DNA of 64,000 nucleotides from Lachnospiraceae bacterium (GCA_022793195.1 JAAWCJ010000003.1:56661-120660), one strand, 5' to 3'. Counted from the first letter of the stretch, positions 16,694 through 26,891 are shown. Made by a program: numbers and translations. The notes: generated from the letters alone by a model not told the origin.

Positions 16694-17281
16694 ATGAGTT
16701 TAGTTCCTTATGTACTTGAGTCAACAAGCAGAGGGGAGCGTTCTTACGATATTTATTCCAGACTTTTAAAGGACAGGATCATTTTTCTGGGTGAGGAAGT
16801 CAACGATGTGACTGCCAGCCTGGTGGTGGCCCAGCTTTTATTTCTGGAGTCAGAGGATCCGGGAAAAGATATCCAGCTTTATATCAACAGCCCCGGCGGA
16901 GTGGTGACGGCAGGGATGGCGATCTATGATACGATGCATTATATCAAATGCGATGTGTCTACCATTTGTATCGGCATGGCGGCCAGCATGGGCGCGTTTC
17001 TTCTGGCAGGGGGGACAAAGGGCAAGAGGATGGCCCTCCCCAATGCGGAGATCATGATCCATCAGCCTTCCGGCGGCGCCAAAGGACAGGCGACGGATAT
17101 CAAGATTGTGGCGGACAAAATCATTTCCACCAGAAAGAAGTTAAACAAGCTTCTGTCTGAAAATACAGGGCAGCCTCTGGACGTCATTGAAGTGGATACG
17201 GAACGTGACCACTATATGAGCGCGGCGGAGGCGAAGGAGTATGGTATCATTGACCAGGTAATTACAAGTCGTCAGGAGTAG
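16694..17281 (+). CDS. clpP: ATP-dependent Clp protease proteolytic subunit
   Basis: ATG 16694 is 7 bases after AGGAGG (16681-16686); the product begins MSLVPYVLE. The 195 residues have all ClpP marks: [33 protein letters not shown], the Ser nucleophile in [11 protein letters not shown], the catalytic His in [11 protein letters not shown] and the Asp in [12 protein letters not shown]. ClpP forms the tetradecameric serine protease used with ClpX, whose gene follows 5 bases downstream. Confidence 0.97.
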   Translation: MSLVPYVLESTSRGERSYDIYSRLLKDRIIFLGEEVNDVTASLVVAQLLFLESEDPGKDIQLYINSPGGVVTAGMAIYDTMHYIKCDVSTICIGMAASMGAFLLAGGTKGKRMALPNAEIMIHQPSGGAKGQATDIKIVADKIISTRKKLNKLLSENTGQPLDVIEVDTERDHYMSAAEAKEYGIIDQVITSRQE

Positions 17282-17286
17282 AGCGG

Positions 17287-18546
17287 ATGGCAGGAAAATT
17301 TGATGTTCGGTGTTCTTTTTGCGGGAAGAGCCAGGAACAGGTGAAAAAGCTAATTGCGGGCGGAAAAGATATTTATATCTGTGATGAGTGCGTGGAGCTT
17401 TGTGCGGAGCTGATTGCGGAGGGAGAACAAGGAGATGCGGCCGGGCAGATTACGGGAATCAATCTTTTAAAGCCCAGGGAAATCAAAGAATACCTGGATG
17501 AGTATGTCATCGGACAGGAACGTGCCAAAAAGGTGCTTTCTGTGGCTGTATATAATCATTATAAAAGGATTACGGCACCCGATGATTCGGATGTGGAGGT
17601 TCAGAAGAGTAATATCCTTCTTCTTGGCCCCACCGGTTCCGGCAAGACGTTCCTTGCCCAGACCCTTGCCAGGGTTTTGAATGTGCCTTTTGCCATTGCC
17701 GACGCGACGGCTCTGACGGAGGCCGGGTATGTGGGTGAGGATGTGGAAAATATTCTCCTGAAAATCATCCAGGCGGCGGATTACGATATCAGCCGGGCGG
17801 AATACGGAATTATTTATATTGATGAAATAGATAAAATTACGAAGAAATCGGAAAACGTGTCTATCACCAGGGATGTGTCCGGTGAAGGAGTGCAGCAGGC
17901 GCTTCTTAAGATTTTGGAAGGGACTGTGGCCAGTGTGCCCCCCCAGGGCGGTAGAAAGCATCCCCACCAGGAAATGTACCAGATTGATACCACCAATATT
18001 TTGTTTATTTGCGGCGGGGCTTTCGACGGGCTGGAGCAGCTTGTGGAAAGCAGGCTGGGAGCCGGCTCCATTGGGTTTGGGGCAAATTTAAAAGATGAAA
18101 CCAAACGGGATGTCAGTGAGCTTCTGGCTCAGGTAATGCCTCAGGATTTGATTAAGTTTGGACTGATTCCGGAATTTATCGGCCGTGTCCCCATGGTGGA
18201 ATCTCTGGAACTTTTGGATAAAGAGGCGCTGGTCCGCATTTTAACGGAGCCTAAAAATGCCATAGTGAAGCAGTATAAAAGGCTGTTTGACCTGGATGGC
18301 GTGGAGCTGGAATTTGCCGAAGATGCACTGGATGCCATAGCAGCTAGGGCAGTGGAGCGGAAAATCGGAGCCAGAGGCCTTCGGGCTATCCTGGAAAAGG
18401 TAATGACTGATATTATGTATGAGATTCCGTCTGATGAAAGCATCGGGCGGTGCCTGATTACCAAAGATGTGGTGGAAGGCCTGGATTTGCCGAAGTTTAC
18501 CTACAGGAGCACGGAAGTGAGGAAACGCAAAGGCGAAACAGCCTGA
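17287..18546 (+). CDS. clpX: ATP-dependent Clp protease ATP-binding subunit ClpX
   Basis: 419 residues, full length. The N-terminal C4 zinc-binding domain ([17 protein letters not shown]) binds adaptors and substrates; then AAA+ with Walker A GPTGSGKT, Walker [11 protein letters not shown], the pore loop GYVGE, and sensor regions ending in the ClpX C-domain [22 protein letters not shown]. It unfolds ssrA-tagged and other substrates for ClpP. It lies 5 bases after clpP, so the pair is co-translated. Confidence 0.97.
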   Translation: MAGKFDVRCSFCGKSQEQVKKLIAGGKDIYICDECVELCAELIAEGEQGDAAGQITGINLLKPREIKEYLDEYVIGQERAKKVLSVAVYNHYKRITAPDDSDVEVQKSNILLLGPTGSGKTFLAQTLARVLNVPFAIADATALTEAGYVGEDVENILLKIIQAADYDISRAEYGIIYIDEIDKITKKSENVSITRDVSGEGVQQALLKILEGTVASVPPQGGRKHPHQEMYQIDTTNILFICGGAFDGLEQLVESRLGAGSIGFGANLKDETKRDVSELLAQVMPQDLIKFGLIPEFIGRVPMVESLELLDKEALVRILTEPKNAIVKQYKRLFDLDGVELEFAEDALDAIAARAVERKIGARGLRAILEKVMTDIMYEIPSDESIGRCLITKDVVEGLDLPKFTYRSTEVRKRKGETA

Positions 18547-18551
18547 GTTTT

Positions 18552-18578
18552 GGGGCCGCAGGGAAGCCTGCAGGCCCC
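18552..18578 (+). promoter_or_regulatory. GC-rich hairpin between clpX and lon
   Basis: GGGGCCGCAGG (18552-18562) pairs with CCTGCAGGCCCC (18567-18578) with one bulged base and a GAAG loop. No T-tract follows, so it is more likely an attenuating or transcript-stabilising stem than a terminator. lon starts 38 bases later. Confidence 0.4.
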
Positions 18579-18615
18579 ATATATGCTTTAGCATGCAAGA
18601 AGGAGGAACTAGGAC

Positions 18616-20916
18616 ATGACGATACCTGCAATCGCATTGCGCGGCTTGTGTGTATTGCCAAAGATGGTGGTGCATTTTGACGTCAGCAGGAAGAAGTCCA
18701 TCGTGGCATTGGAGAGGGCCATGGTGAAAGATCAGAAAATTTTTCTTGTGGCTCAGAAATCTGTGCAGGATGAGGAGCCGGAACAGGAAGACCTCTATCC
18801 GATGGGAACCATCGGAAGCATCAAGCAGATTCTGAGATTGCCGGGGGGCCTGGTGCGGGTTCTGGCTGAGGGGCTTTTGCGCGCCAGGTTATGTGAACTG
18901 GAGGATGAGGACGGATATCTGCAGGCAGAAATTGAGCCTTGCCCGACGGAGCCGTTTTTAGAGGCTGATGATGTGACAAAGGAGGCCATGTGCCGGATTC
19001 TGAAAGAGCATGTAGAGCAATATGCTTCGGTGACTCCTTCCCTCAGCAGGGATATCATTGCTGAGCTTTTGGAGATTGAGGAGCTTGAGGAATTGTTGGA
19101 TGAAATTTCCATCAATATTCCATTCAGCCTGGAAAACAAGCAGCAGCTTGTGGAAGCAGTTTCTTTGCCGGAGCGTTATGTGCTGGTGGAAAAGATTCTG
19201 GGGACAGAGGTGGAGATTGGCCGCCTTAAGCAGTCTTTTCAGGAAAAGGTGCGGGAACGGGTAGATCAGAATCAGAAAGAATACATTTTAAGAGAGCAAA
19301 TGAAATTGATTCGCGAAGAGTTGGGTGAGGATACAATTCAGTCCGACGCTTCCCGTTTTGAAGAAAAGCTTGGCAAGTTGAAGGCGGGGAAGGAAGTAAA
19401 AGATACCATTGCAAAAGAAATTGGCCGCTATCGTTCTATGCCCATGGGAAGCCAGGAAGCTTACGTGAGCCGGAATTATATTGAGCAGCTTTTGGAACTT
19501 CCCTGGAATAAAATGTCCAAAGATAATAAGGATTTGGGCCGTGCGGAAGAAATTCTGGAGGAAGATCACTACGGCCTGGAAAAGGTAAAGGAACGGATTA
19601 TGGAATTTCTGGCAGTCCGTTCTTTGACAGGAAAGGGTGAAAGCCCCATTGTCTGCCTGGTGGGGCCTCCAGGGACCGGAAAAACCTCCATTGCCAAGTC
19701 CATTGCCAGGGCCCTGGGGAAGAAGTATGTGCGTATTTGCCTGGGCGGCGTCCGGGATGAGGCGGAGATCAGAGGCCACAGGAGGACTTATGTGGGAGCT
19801 ATGCCTGGGCGGATTGCCGTAGCCCTTAAGCAGGCAGGGACCGCCAATCCCCTGATGCTTTTGGATGAGGTGGATAAGTTGGGAAGTGATTATAAGGGAG
19901 ATCCTTCTTCAGCGCTTCTGGAAATTCTGGATAGCGCTCAAAATGACAAATTCCGCGACCATTTTATTGAGATACCGCTTGATCTTTCCAATGTGCTGTT
20001 TATTGCCACAGCCAATACCACCGATACGATTCCCAGGCCGCTTTTGGACCGGATGGAGGTCATAGAGGTCAGCAGCTATACGGAGAATGAAAAGTACCAT
20101 ATTGCCGAAAAATATCTGGTGCCGAAGCAGAGAGAAAAAAATGGGCTTTCGGAATCCCAGTTTGCAGTTTCTGAAAAAGCCCTGCGAAAGATTATCCACA
20201 ATTATACCCGGGAAGCGGGGGTCCGCAGTCTGGAGAGGAATATCGGGCGTTTGTGCAGGAAAGCGGCAAGAGAGCTTTTAAATGGAAAAAAGAAGCGGAT
20301 CCGGATCACAGAAGGAAACCTGGAGAAGTATTTGGGAAGGGAATTGGTGCGAAGTGACAAACCGGCAGAAGAGGATGCAGTCGGTATTGTCCGTGGCCTG
20401 GCCTGGACCAGTGTGGGCGGTGATACCCTGGAGATTGAGGTGAATTTGCTGCCGGGCCATGGAAAGCTCCAGCTGACGGGGCAAATGGGCGATGTGATGA
20501 AAGAATCAGCAAAGGCGGCGTTATCTTATGTCCGTTCAGCCAGCCCTGCTTATGAGGTGGATAATGAGGTTTATGAGAAGAATGACATTCATATCCATAT
20601 CCCGGAGGGGGCTGTGCCAAAAGACGGCCCTTCTGCGGGGATTACCATGGCTACAGCCATGATGTCAGCCGTTACAAACAAGAAAGTGCGGGCGGATTTG
20701 GCCATGACAGGAGAAGTGACGTTGCGGGGAAGGGTACTTCCCATCGGCGGCTTGAAGGAAAAGCTTTTGGCGGCCAAGATGGCGGATATTCATACGGTGT
20801 TGGTGCCGGGGACAAATGAGCCGAATGTACAGGAACTGTCCCGGGAGATCGTAGACGGCATGAATATCAAATATGTGGGAACCATGGATGAAGTGCTGAA
20901 GGAGGCCCTTTGTTGA
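18616..20916 (+). CDS. lon: ATP-dependent protease La (Lon)
   Basis: 766 residues, usual for LonA. It has an N-terminal substrate-binding domain ([23 protein letters not shown]), a coiled-coil section ([26 protein letters not shown]), AAA+ with Walker A GPPGTGKT, Walker [12 protein letters not shown], and the C-terminal Ser-Lys protease domain ([15 protein letters not shown] with the catalytic Ser; [13 protein letters not shown] with the catalytic Lys). It degrades misfolded and regulatory proteins. AAGGAGG precedes the ATG by 10 bases. It overlaps engB. Confidence 0.97.
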   Translation: MTIPAIALRGLCVLPKMVVHFDVSRKKSIVALERAMVKDQKIFLVAQKSVQDEEPEQEDLYPMGTIGSIKQILRLPGGLVRVLAEGLLRARLCELEDEDGYLQAEIEPCPTEPFLEADDVTKEAMCRILKEHVEQYASVTPSLSRDIIAELLEIEELEELLDEISINIPFSLENKQQLVEAVSLPERYVLVEKILGTEVEIGRLKQSFQEKVRERVDQNQKEYILREQMKLIREELGEDTIQSDASRFEEKLGKLKAGKEVKDTIAKEIGRYRSMPMGSQEAYVSRNYIEQLLELPWNKMSKDNKDLGRAEEILEEDHYGLEKVKERIMEFLAVRSLTGKGESPIVCLVGPPGTGKTSIAKSIARALGKKYVRICLGGVRDEAEIRGHRRTYVGAMPGRIAVALKQAGTANPLMLLDEVDKLGSDYKGDPSSALLEILDSAQNDKFRDHFIEIPLDLSNVLFIATANTTDTIPRPLLDRMEVIEVSSYTENEKYHIAEKYLVPKQREKNGLSESQFAVSEKALRKIIHNYTREAGVRSLERNIGRLCRKAARELLNGKKKRIRITEGNLEKYLGRELVRSDKPAEEDAVGIVRGLAWTSVGGDTLEIEVNLLPGHGKLQLTGQMGDVMKESAKAALSYVRSASPAYEVDNEVYEKNDIHIHIPEGAVPKDGPSAGITMATAMMSAVTNKKVRADLAMTGEVTLRGRVLPIGGLKEKLLAAKMADIHTVLVPGTNEPNVQELSREIVDGMNIKYVGTMDEVLKEALC

Positions 20917-21500
20917 TTATAAAGACAGTGAATTTGGAAACAGTGTGCGGTGTTACCAGCCGTCTGCCGGACAATGACAAGCCGGAAATCGCCTTTGCGG
21001 GCAAGTCCAATGTGGGAAAATCTTCCCTGATTAATGCGCTTATGAACAGGAAGTCTTATGCCCGCACTTCGGCCCAGCCGGGAAAGACTCAAACTATCAA
21101 TTTTTATAATATCAATGATGCCCTTTATTATGTGGATCTTCCCGGCTACGGTTATGCTAAAATTTCCCAGGCGGAAAAGGAAAAGTGGGGCCGGATGGTG
21201 GAAAATTACCTGAGGAAATCCACACAGTTAAAATGTGTTTTCCTCTTGGTGGATATCCGTCATGAACCGTCAGCCAATGACCGGCAGATGTATGAGTGGA
21301 TTATGGGGAATGGCTACCGCCCCGTTGTGATTGCCACCAAGCTGGACAAGATCAAGCGGAGCCAGATTGATAAACAGGTGAAGCAGGTGCGGCTTAGCCT
21401 TGGCATCGGGAATGATGTCACGGTGATTCCTTTTTCGGCAGTGACAAAACAGGGGCGTGAGGAGATATGGAATCTGATCGGAGAGCTTTCAGAATCGTGA
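20910..21500 (+). CDS. engB: Ribosome biogenesis GTPase YihA/YsxC/EngB
   Basis: 196 residues of the TrmE-Era-like GTPase EngB family: G1 GKSNVGKSSLIN, G2/G3 TQTINFYN and DLPGYGYA, G4 TKLDK and G5 PFSAV. It helps assemble the 50S subunit. The start is TTG 20910 or TTG 20913 (AAGGAGG at 20899-20905 favours 20913); both overlap the lon stop. The stop codon lies inside the left arm of the palindrome at 21492-21762. Confidence 0.95.
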   Translation: MLIIKTVNLETVCGVTSRLPDNDKPEIAFAGKSNVGKSSLINALMNRKSYARTSAQPGKTQTINFYNINDALYYVDLPGYGYAKISQAEKEKWGRMVENYLRKSTQLKCVFLLVDIRHEPSANDRQMYEWIMGNGYRPVVIATKLDKIKRSQIDKQVKQVRLSLGIGNDVTVIPFSAVTKQGREEIWNLIGELSES

Positions 21501-21762
21501 ATGTCGCCTGCCCCTGCCTCCGGGCCGCCACTGTTTACTTATGATACAGAAGAAAATCAATTCTTTCCGATTCAGGACTATAAAAAGACGCCGGTACTTA
21601 GAGATTTCCGAATAGAAATGAAGGAAATCTCTTAGTATCCGCTGCGTCTTTTTCTTAACGAGAGTGTGTCCTGAATGGAAAGCAATTTGATTTTCTTCTG
21701 TATTTTTTGCATGAGTAAACAGTGGCGGCTCCGGGGTTAGGGGCAGGCGGCAAACACGATTC
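21492..21762. repeat. 271-bp palindrome between convergent engB and degV
   Basis: The left arm (from GAATCGTG 21492, covering the engB stop) and right arm (to CACGATTC 21762, covering the last nine or so codons of degV) are inverted copies along their whole length with small indels. Matching blocks include CGCCTGCCCCT, GCCGCCACTGTTTACT, ACAGAAGAAAATCAA, ATTCAGGAC and AAAAAGACGC. The centre is a perfect hairpin (CTTAGAGATTTCC 21597-21609 with its complement 21623-21635). The left arm looks like an inverted copy of the degV 3' end. Its core does not resemble those at 7.6, 25.3 and 41.1 kb. It may work as a bidirectional terminator. Confidence 0.82.
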
Positions 21763-22576
21763 CGAAAGCTTCCGGTCCGATGTGGGCGCCGATGGTGGGG
21801 CCGATCTGAAGCATTTCATCCGTCCGATATCCGGCAGCCGTCAGTTTTGTACAGAGTTTTGTACAATTTTCTGTACCATAACTATAGATAGGATAGAGGG
21901 GGAAGTCCTGATCCTGTCCCAGGGTCTCCAGATGTTTTAGAATCTGGCTGATGGCTTTGTTTCTGCCGACACATTTACCGATGACAGACACATGGCCATC
22001 AGGAGAAAGGGTGATGATGGGTTTGATTCCGGCCAAATTTCCGATGGCGGCTGCAGTCTTGGAAACCCGGCCTCCCCGTTGCAGAAAGTCCAGTGTATCG
22101 GGGGCTGCCAAAACTTTGACACGGGATCGTAAGCTCTCCAGAAGGGCGGCGATTTCTCCGGCGCCAATGCCCTGGGAAGCCAGTTTTAGTGCATAATCTG
22201 CCAGAATTTTAATGGTATATGTAGCGGACAAAGAATCAATGATATATATTTTGTCATAAGCAACCATGGATTTAGCCAGAAAGGCGCTTTGACAGGTGCC
22301 ACTTAAGGCGGAAGACAGCAAAATACAGATCAGTTCATCTCCCTTTTTCTTAACATCTGAAAAGATTTCAAGAAAAGCGTGGGGAGAGGGTTGCGAAGTC
22401 TTAGGAAATTCACCGGTTTTTTCGAGGATTTCATAGAATTCGTCGCGTCCGAGATTTTGCCCGTCAATGTAGTTGTTTTTTCCGATGGTTATGGTGATGG
22501 GAACCAGCTCCATCCCCTTTTTTTGAATTTCTTCTATTTTATAATCGGAAGCAGAATCCACAAGAATACGTATCAC
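21737..22576 (-). CDS. DegV family fatty-acid-binding protein
   Basis: A 279-residue DegV protein: N-terminal IRILVDSASDYKIEEIQKKGMELVPITI, the lipid-contact TSQPSPHAFLEIF segment, ICILLSSALSGTCQSA, LDFLQRGGRVSKTAAAIGNLAGIKPIITLSPDG, and a C-terminal GPTIGAHIGPEAFGIVF. In Gram-positives DegV/FakB proteins bind a fatty acid and present it to the FakA kinase; no fakA lies nearby. The start is GTG 22576. Its 3' end lies inside the palindrome. Confidence 0.9.
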   Translation of the reverse strand: MIRILVDSASDYKIEEIQKKGMELVPITITIGKNNYIDGQNLGRDEFYEILEKTGEFPKTSQPSPHAFLEIFSDVKKKGDELICILLSSALSGTCQSAFLAKSMVAYDKIYIIDSLSATYTIKILADYALKLASQGIGAGEIAALLESLRSRVKVLAAPDTLDFLQRGGRVSKTAAAIGNLAGIKPIITLSPDGHVSVIGKCVGRNKAISQILKHLETLGQDQDFPLYPIYSYGTENCTKLCTKLTAAGYRTDEMLQIGPTIGAHIGPEAFGIVFAACP

Positions 22577-22700
22577 GATGGCAGCACTCCTGATAAATAG
22601 TTTGATTCACAAAATAAGACGTATGTATTGTAGCATATTACATTTTAATCCCTCTGTCAATGGGGAAATCTGTTCTTTTTGACAGTTTTTCGGGAAAGAC

Positions 22701-22729
22701 TTGAAAAAATTTCCAGTTAGCTGTATGAT
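22701..22729 (+). promoter_or_regulatory. Promoter for the Lys/Ala-tailed protein
   Basis: TTGAAA (22701-22706), 17-base spacer, TATGAT (22724-22729), about 70 bases before the ATG at 22798. Confidence 0.55.
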
Positions 22730-22797
22730 AGTCAATGGCACTGTGCTCGGATAGAACTGCAAAATCAGAGAGCAAAAAGAAAACGAGGAGAATTGTA

Positions 22798-23340
22798 ATG
22801 GCAAGGAGAAAAAGTCAGGCGGCCGGAAAAGCCGCAGAGCCCGTGACAGTGAGCAAAGCAACTGCCAAAAAAGAAGTTGTAAATGTAACAAAGCCGGTAG
22901 AAGAATCAGCAAAAGCGGAGGCAGTATCCGTGAAAGCAGCCGTAGAGCCGGTCGTGGAGGAAGTGGAGGTTAAGAAGCCTTCGGAGGATAAGAAAACAGA
23001 GGAAAAACCTGCAGTGAAAAAAACAGAAAAAACTGCAGCCAAAAAGACAGGCCTGGAGAAAAAGACGTCTGAGGCATCTGCCGATGTGCCGAAAGATACG
23101 GCTGTAAAAACGGCGGTTAAGAAGTCTGTGAAAAAACAGGAGATGCAAGTGGGAATTTCCGTTCAGTACATGGGAAAGGATATCTCAGATAAAGACATGA
23201 TTAACCGTGTCAAGAATGACTGGACGGCTTCTAAACATAAAATCGGTGATATCAAAACCCTGGAACTTTATGTAAAAGTGGAAGAGAACCGGGTATATTA
23301 CGTAATCAACGGTACAGAGACAGGGAGCGTGGAAATTTAG
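22798..23340 (+). CDS. Lys/Ala-rich-tailed protein of the DUF6465 type
   Basis: ATG 22798 follows CGAGGAG by about 7 bases. The 180-residue product has a long low-complexity N-terminal half rich in Lys, Ala, Glu and Val (ATAKKEVVNVTKPVEE, KKTEKTAAKKTGLEKK), like a histone H1-type tail. A compact C-terminal domain follows (QVGISVQYMGKDISDKDMI to TLELYVKVEENRVYYVINGTETGSVEI) that matches the small DUF6465 domain seen in Lachnospiraceae. Function is not known; nucleoid binding is an inference from the tail alone. It has its own promoter and a bidirectional terminator, so it is monocistronic. Confidence 0.72.
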   Translation: MARRKSQAAGKAAEPVTVSKATAKKEVVNVTKPVEESAKAEAVSVKAAVEPVVEEVEVKKPSEDKKTEEKPAVKKTEKTAAKKTGLEKKTSEASADVPKDTAVKTAVKKSVKKQEMQVGISVQYMGKDISDKDMINRVKNDWTASKHKIGDIKTLELYVKVEENRVYYVINGTETGSVEI

Positions 23341-23344
23341 GCTT

Positions 23345-23394
23345 CCCAACATAAAAAAACCGCAGGTTTCCGCCTGCGGTTTTTTTATGTTGGG
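23345..23394. terminator. Bidirectional intrinsic terminator
   Basis: Perfect 22-bp inverted repeat (arms 23345-23366 and 23373-23394, core CCGCAGG/CCTGCGG) with A7 and T7 runs on either side of the GC core and loop TTTCCG. Confidence 0.9.
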
Positions 23395-23448
23395 ATTCAG
23401 ATATCGGCAGTGTCATAATCAGAGCTCCGCCAATCTGGCTTCTTTTTG

Positions 23449-23477
23449 TTGAATCATATCGTTTTTTGTATTATAAT
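23449..23477 (+). promoter_or_regulatory. Promoter for the SleB-type hydrolase
   Basis: TTGAAT (23449-23454), 17-base spacer, TATAAT (23472-23477), 70 bases before the ATG at 23548. Looks like a housekeeping sigma-A-type promoter. Confidence 0.6.
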
Positions 23478-23547
23478 AGTCATGTCTAATCAACGGCGTT
23501 TTTTTGTAAAATACAGATTTGGGGACAAAATACAGAGGTTATCATTT

Positions 23548-24858
23548 ATGGAAAAATACATAAAAAATATATATCGCAGATTATGCTTTATTTTGGCTGG
23601 TGTGATGATCGTATTGTGGATTTTGCCCGTCTCTGCTTCTGACGAAGAGGTGGAGGAGGCTAAGGAGCGTGTGGCGGCAGCGGAAGCAAGGGCTGAAGAT
23701 TTGCAGGAAGCGAAAGAAAGGTTTTCTGTTTATCTGGAGGAATTAAACAGCCAGCTTGAGAGTTTGGAGACGGAGTTAGATACGCTGGCGGAGCAGAGGA
23801 AAGAACTTAAACAGACTCTGGAGAATACGGCCAGGGAGCTTTTGGAAGCAAAGGAAACGGAAGCAAACCAGTATGAAGCCATGAAAAAACGGATACAGTA
23901 TATGTATGAAAACCGGGATGCCGGTTTTATGGACTTGATTTTTTCCGGCGACAGCCTTTCTTCCATTCTCAATAAAGCGGAATATGCCATGGAGATGGCG
24001 GAATACGACAGAAATATGTTGCTTGCCTATCAGGAAACGAAGGAACTGGTGGCACAGAAGGAGCAGGCGCTTTTGACGAATCAGGCAGAGCTTGACCGGG
24101 TAGTTTCAGAGACAGAGGAAAAGCAGAATGAAGTGTTTGAGGCTGTTGCTGAGACCACAAGGAAAATGGAAGAGTGTGCCGAAGAACTTGAGGATGCGGA
24201 AGGTGAACTGGCCGATTACAGGGCGCAGCTTCAGCAAAAAGAGCTGGAAGCAGAAGAACGGATGGCCAGGTTGGCCGAAGAAGAGCGGAGAAGAGAAGAG
24301 GAAGAAAACCGGAAAGACCAGCTTGCTGCCGGAGTAGGAAGCAATGCATCGTCTCCGGGCGGCTCTTCTGCAGCCGGCTCCTCAGGGGCAGATGGAGACA
24401 GTTCCGGTGGCTCTTCCACAGGAGACGGAAGTTCTTCAGGAGGGGGTGAAGATTCTTCCGGTGGAGGTTCGGCAGAGGCACCTGATGAGGAACCGTCAGA
24501 TGAATTTGACTATTCCGCATACAGCGACCTGGAGCTTTTGGCTGCCATGATTTACCGGGAGGCCAATATGGAGCCGTGGGACGGAAAAGTTGCCGTCGGC
24601 AATGTGGTGATGAACAGAATTGCCAGTGGCCGTTATCCCAACTCTATGATCGGTGTCCTTTCCCAGCCTTATCAGTTTACCCCCTGGGATGGCCCTAAAT
24701 ACAGGGCGGCATTACAAAACGGTGTAAATGACGAGTGTACACGGGCAGCGCAGGTTGCCATGAATGGCAGTGAAAACTACATCGGCGACTTGCTTCATTT
24801 CCGTACGATTCGTCCCGGTTATGAGGGAATTACGATTGGCAGCCATGTATTCTACTGA
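23548..24858 (+). CDS. Secreted cell-wall hydrolase: coiled coil plus SleB (Hydrolase_2) domain
   Basis: ATG 23548 follows AGAGG by 9 bases. The 436-residue product has a signal/anchor helix (LCFILAGVMIVLWILPVSAS), a long PcsB-like coiled coil (about 35-265), a Ser/Gly-rich linker (SSPGGSSAAGSSGADGDSS..), and a C-terminal SleB-type lytic domain (LLAAMIYREANMEPWDGKVAVGNVVMNRI with the catalytic Glu, YQFTPWDGPKY, CTRAAQVAMNG, HFRTIRP, IGSHVFY). SleB enzymes cleave spore-cortex or vegetative peptidoglycan as lytic transglycosylases. The long coiled coil suggests FtsEX-like regulation during division, but that is inference. It is transcribed from its own promoter toward spoVAE, which is convergent. 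Confidence 0.87.
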   Translation: MEKYIKNIYRRLCFILAGVMIVLWILPVSASDEEVEEAKERVAAAEARAEDLQEAKERFSVYLEELNSQLESLETELDTLAEQRKELKQTLENTARELLEAKETEANQYEAMKKRIQYMYENRDAGFMDLIFSGDSLSSILNKAEYAMEMAEYDRNMLLAYQETKELVAQKEQALLTNQAELDRVVSETEEKQNEVFEAVAETTRKMEECAEELEDAEGELADYRAQLQQKELEAEERMARLAEEERRREEEENRKDQLAAGVGSNASSPGGSSAAGSSGADGDSSGGSSTGDGSSSGGGEDSSGGGSAEAPDEEPSDEFDYSAYSDLELLAAMIYREANMEPWDGKVAVGNVVMNRIASGRYPNSMIGVLSQPYQFTPWDGPKYRAALQNGVNDECTRAAQVAMNGSENYIGDLLHFRTIRPGYEGITIGSHVFY

Positions 24859-24872
24859 AATACCGGAAAGAA

Positions 24873-25229
24873 TCAGTCTTTCATTTTGGGATTGAAGATC
24901 AGGGAACCAATATAGCCAAAGACCAGGGCGGCACTGATTCCGGCGGCGCTGGCTTTTAAGCCCCCCAGGAAGAGTCCGAGAATACCTTCCTCATTGATGC
25001 TTTCCTTTACACCTTTGAATAAGGTGTTTCCAAAGCCGAGAAGGGGGACAGAGGCCCCGGAGCCGGCCCATTCGATGAAAGGTTCATAGACACCGAGGAA
25101 GCCTAAGGCTACGCCGGAAGAAACAAGAAGCACCATAATACGCCCAGGCATCAGCTTTGTTTTGTCCATCAAAATCTGAACCAGGGCACAAATCAGCCCT
25201 CCAACTAAAAATGCTTTTAAAAAATCCAT
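24873..25229 (-). CDS. spoVAE: SpoVAE/SpoVAEb-type sporulation membrane protein
   Basis: The 118-residue hydrophobic protein (MDFLKAFLVGGLICALVQILMDKT, MVLLVSSGVALGFLGVYEPFIEWAGSGASVPLLGFGNTL, GLFLGGLKASAAGISAALVFGYIGSLIF) matches the SpoVAEb family, part of the channel that moves dipicolinic acid into and out of spores. spoVAC and spoVAD are not adjacent, so this may be a stand-alone paralogue. It supports a spore-forming host. The palindrome at 25286-25561 lies just upstream. Confidence 0.85.
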   Translation of the reverse strand: MDFLKAFLVGGLICALVQILMDKTKLMPGRIMVLLVSSGVALGFLGVYEPFIEWAGSGASVPLLGFGNTLFKGVKESINEEGILGLFLGGLKASAAGISAALVFGYIGSLIFNPKMKD

Positions 25230-25285
25230 ACTGGCACGACCTTTCCTGATTATGTTTCTGGAAATAGTCTGTGCAGTATGGATTT

Positions 25286-25561
25286 ATTTATACAAAAGAG
25301 ACGCCGCAAAATATTGAGCTTTGGATTTGTCAGGCGTCTCCCTTTGTTTATGGATTTGTCTGATAGGCAGATTTTGCAGGTTTTGTGAGCATAGTGTCGT
25401 CTGTCCCGCTGACCAGCTTCTATGGAAGCGGCGGCAGACGGCAAAAGGCGGCGCAACAAAACCTAAAAATCAACGTAGACAAAGCCGTAAACAAAGGGAG
25501 GCGCCTGGCATATATAAAGTAGAAATCACTTATATTTTGCGGCATCCCTTTTGTATTAATT
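25286..25561. repeat. 276-bp palindromic element between argG and spoVAE
   Basis: The outer arms pair (TACAAAAGAGACGCCGCAAAATAT near 25291 with its inverted copy at 25532-25556, then CAGGCGTCTCCCTTTGTTTA..TTTGTC near 25331-25360 with its copy near 25475-25507). The right end abuts the argG stop codon. The core 25367-25474 is about 90% identical to that at 41105-41212. It folds as one long hairpin: GTCGTCTG (25396-25403) with CAGACGGC (25435-25442), and AGGTTTTGT with ACAAAACCT. The loop is GACCAGCTTCTATGGA. Confidence 0.82.
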
Positions 25562-26774
25562 ATTTGTTCTTTGCGATCTCTTCCATTTTCATGGCCCTCA
25601 CCGTAGTGGAGAGTCCGTAGAGGTTGATGAAACCTTCTGCGTCGTGGTGGTCATACAGGTCGCCGGTGGTGAAGGAGGCAATGCTTTCATTGTACATGGA
25701 ATAAGGGGAAGTGGTTCCCTGTTTGATGATATTGCCCTTGTAGAGCTTCATCTTACATTCTCCGGTTACATATTTTTGTGTGGATTCCACAAATGCCTGG
25801 CAGGCTTCACGGAGGGGAGAGAACCATTTTGCAGAATAGACGATGTCTGCAAACTTATTTCCCAGGTCTTTTTTCATTCCCAGCGTTTCCTTGTCGAGGA
25901 TCAATTCTTCCAGCTGGTCATGGGCTTCCATGAGGATAGTCCCGCCGGGAGTTTCATAGACACCGCGGGATTTCATACCCACCATCCTGTTTTCTACAAT
26001 ATCGACGATGCCGATGCCGTGCTTACCGCCCAGGGCATTTAATTCTGTGATGATTTCAGAAAGCTTCATTTCTTTTCCGTTCAATGCCACGGGTGCGCCT
26101 TCTTTGAAAGAAATGGAAATGGTTTCACCCTCGTCGGGGGCTTTTTCGGGTGTCTGGCCTAAAACCAGCATGTGGTCATAGTTGGGGGCATTGCCGGGGT
26201 CTTCTAACTCCAGGCCTTCGTGGCTGATGTGCCAGAGATTCCTGTCACGGCTGTAGCTGTTGTCCGCTTTAAAGGGCAGCTTGATTCCATGGGTTTCACA
26301 GTAGCGCAGTTCATCTTCACGGGACTTTAAATCCCAAATCCGCCAGGGAGCAATGATTTTCAGGTGGGGAGCCAGGGCTTTAATGCCCAGTTCAAAACGT
26401 ACCTGGTCATTGCCTTTTCCGGTGGCGCCGTGGCAAATTGCGACAGCCCCTTCTTTTTGGGCGATGTCCACCAGGATTTTTGCAATCAGCGGGCGCGCCA
26501 TGGCAGTTCCCAGCATATATTTGTGCTCATATACGGCCCCTGCTTTGATGCAGGGAAGGATATATTCATCGCAGAACTCATCTACCACGTGCTCGATATA
26601 CAGTTTGGAAGCACCGGTGGAGAGGGCGCGCTCTTCCAGGCCGTCCAGCTCGTTTCCCTGTCCCACGTCAATGCAGACACAGATGACTTCATAATCATAG
26701 TTTTCCTTGAGCCAGGGAATCAGCACGGATGTATCCAGGCCGCCGGAGTACGCAAGAATTACTTTTTCTTTCAT
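25560..26774 (-). CDS. argG: Argininosuccinate synthase
   Basis: ATG 26774 with AGGAGG at 26785-26790 gives 404 residues, standard for ArgG. Motifs: the PP-loop ATP site [45 protein letters not shown] (citrulline/aspartate binding), [23 protein letters not shown]. It joins citrulline and aspartate in arginine synthesis. It is divergent from argC-argJ-argB-argD; both promoters and an ARG-box-like palindrome lie in the 300-base gap. No argH follows here. Confidence 0.97.
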   Translation of the reverse strand: MKEKVILAYSGGLDTSVLIPWLKENYDYEVICVCIDVGQGNELDGLEERALSTGASKLYIEHVVDEFCDEYILPCIKAGAVYEHKYMLGTAMARPLIAKILVDIAQKEGAVAICHGATGKGNDQVRFELGIKALAPHLKIIAPWRIWDLKSREDELRYCETHGIKLPFKADNSYSRDRNLWHISHEGLELEDPGNAPNYDHMLVLGQTPEKAPDEGETISISFKEGAPVALNGKEMKLSEIITELNALGGKHGIGIVDIVENRMVGMKSRGVYETPGGTILMEAHDQLEELILDKETLGMKKDLGNKFADIVYSAKWFSPLREACQAFVESTQKYVTGECKMKLYKGNIIKQGTTSPYSMYNESIASFTTGDLYDHHDAEGFINLYGLSTTVRAMKMEEIAKNK

Positions 26775-26835
26775 GATATTTATTCCTCCTCGTAAAAACA
26801 ACATATTTGTTTTGGTTTTGTAATCGACGAGAATA

Positions 26836-26864
26836 AATATACAATAAATCTTAGGAAAATGCAA
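26836..26864 (-). promoter_or_regulatory. argG promoter
   Basis: Minus strand: TTGCAT (26859-26864), 17-base spacer, TATATT (26836-26841), 62 bases before the argG ATG. Confidence 0.55.
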
Positions 26865-26891
26865 CCCCTAAATTTAAAAATCAAAAAGTAG

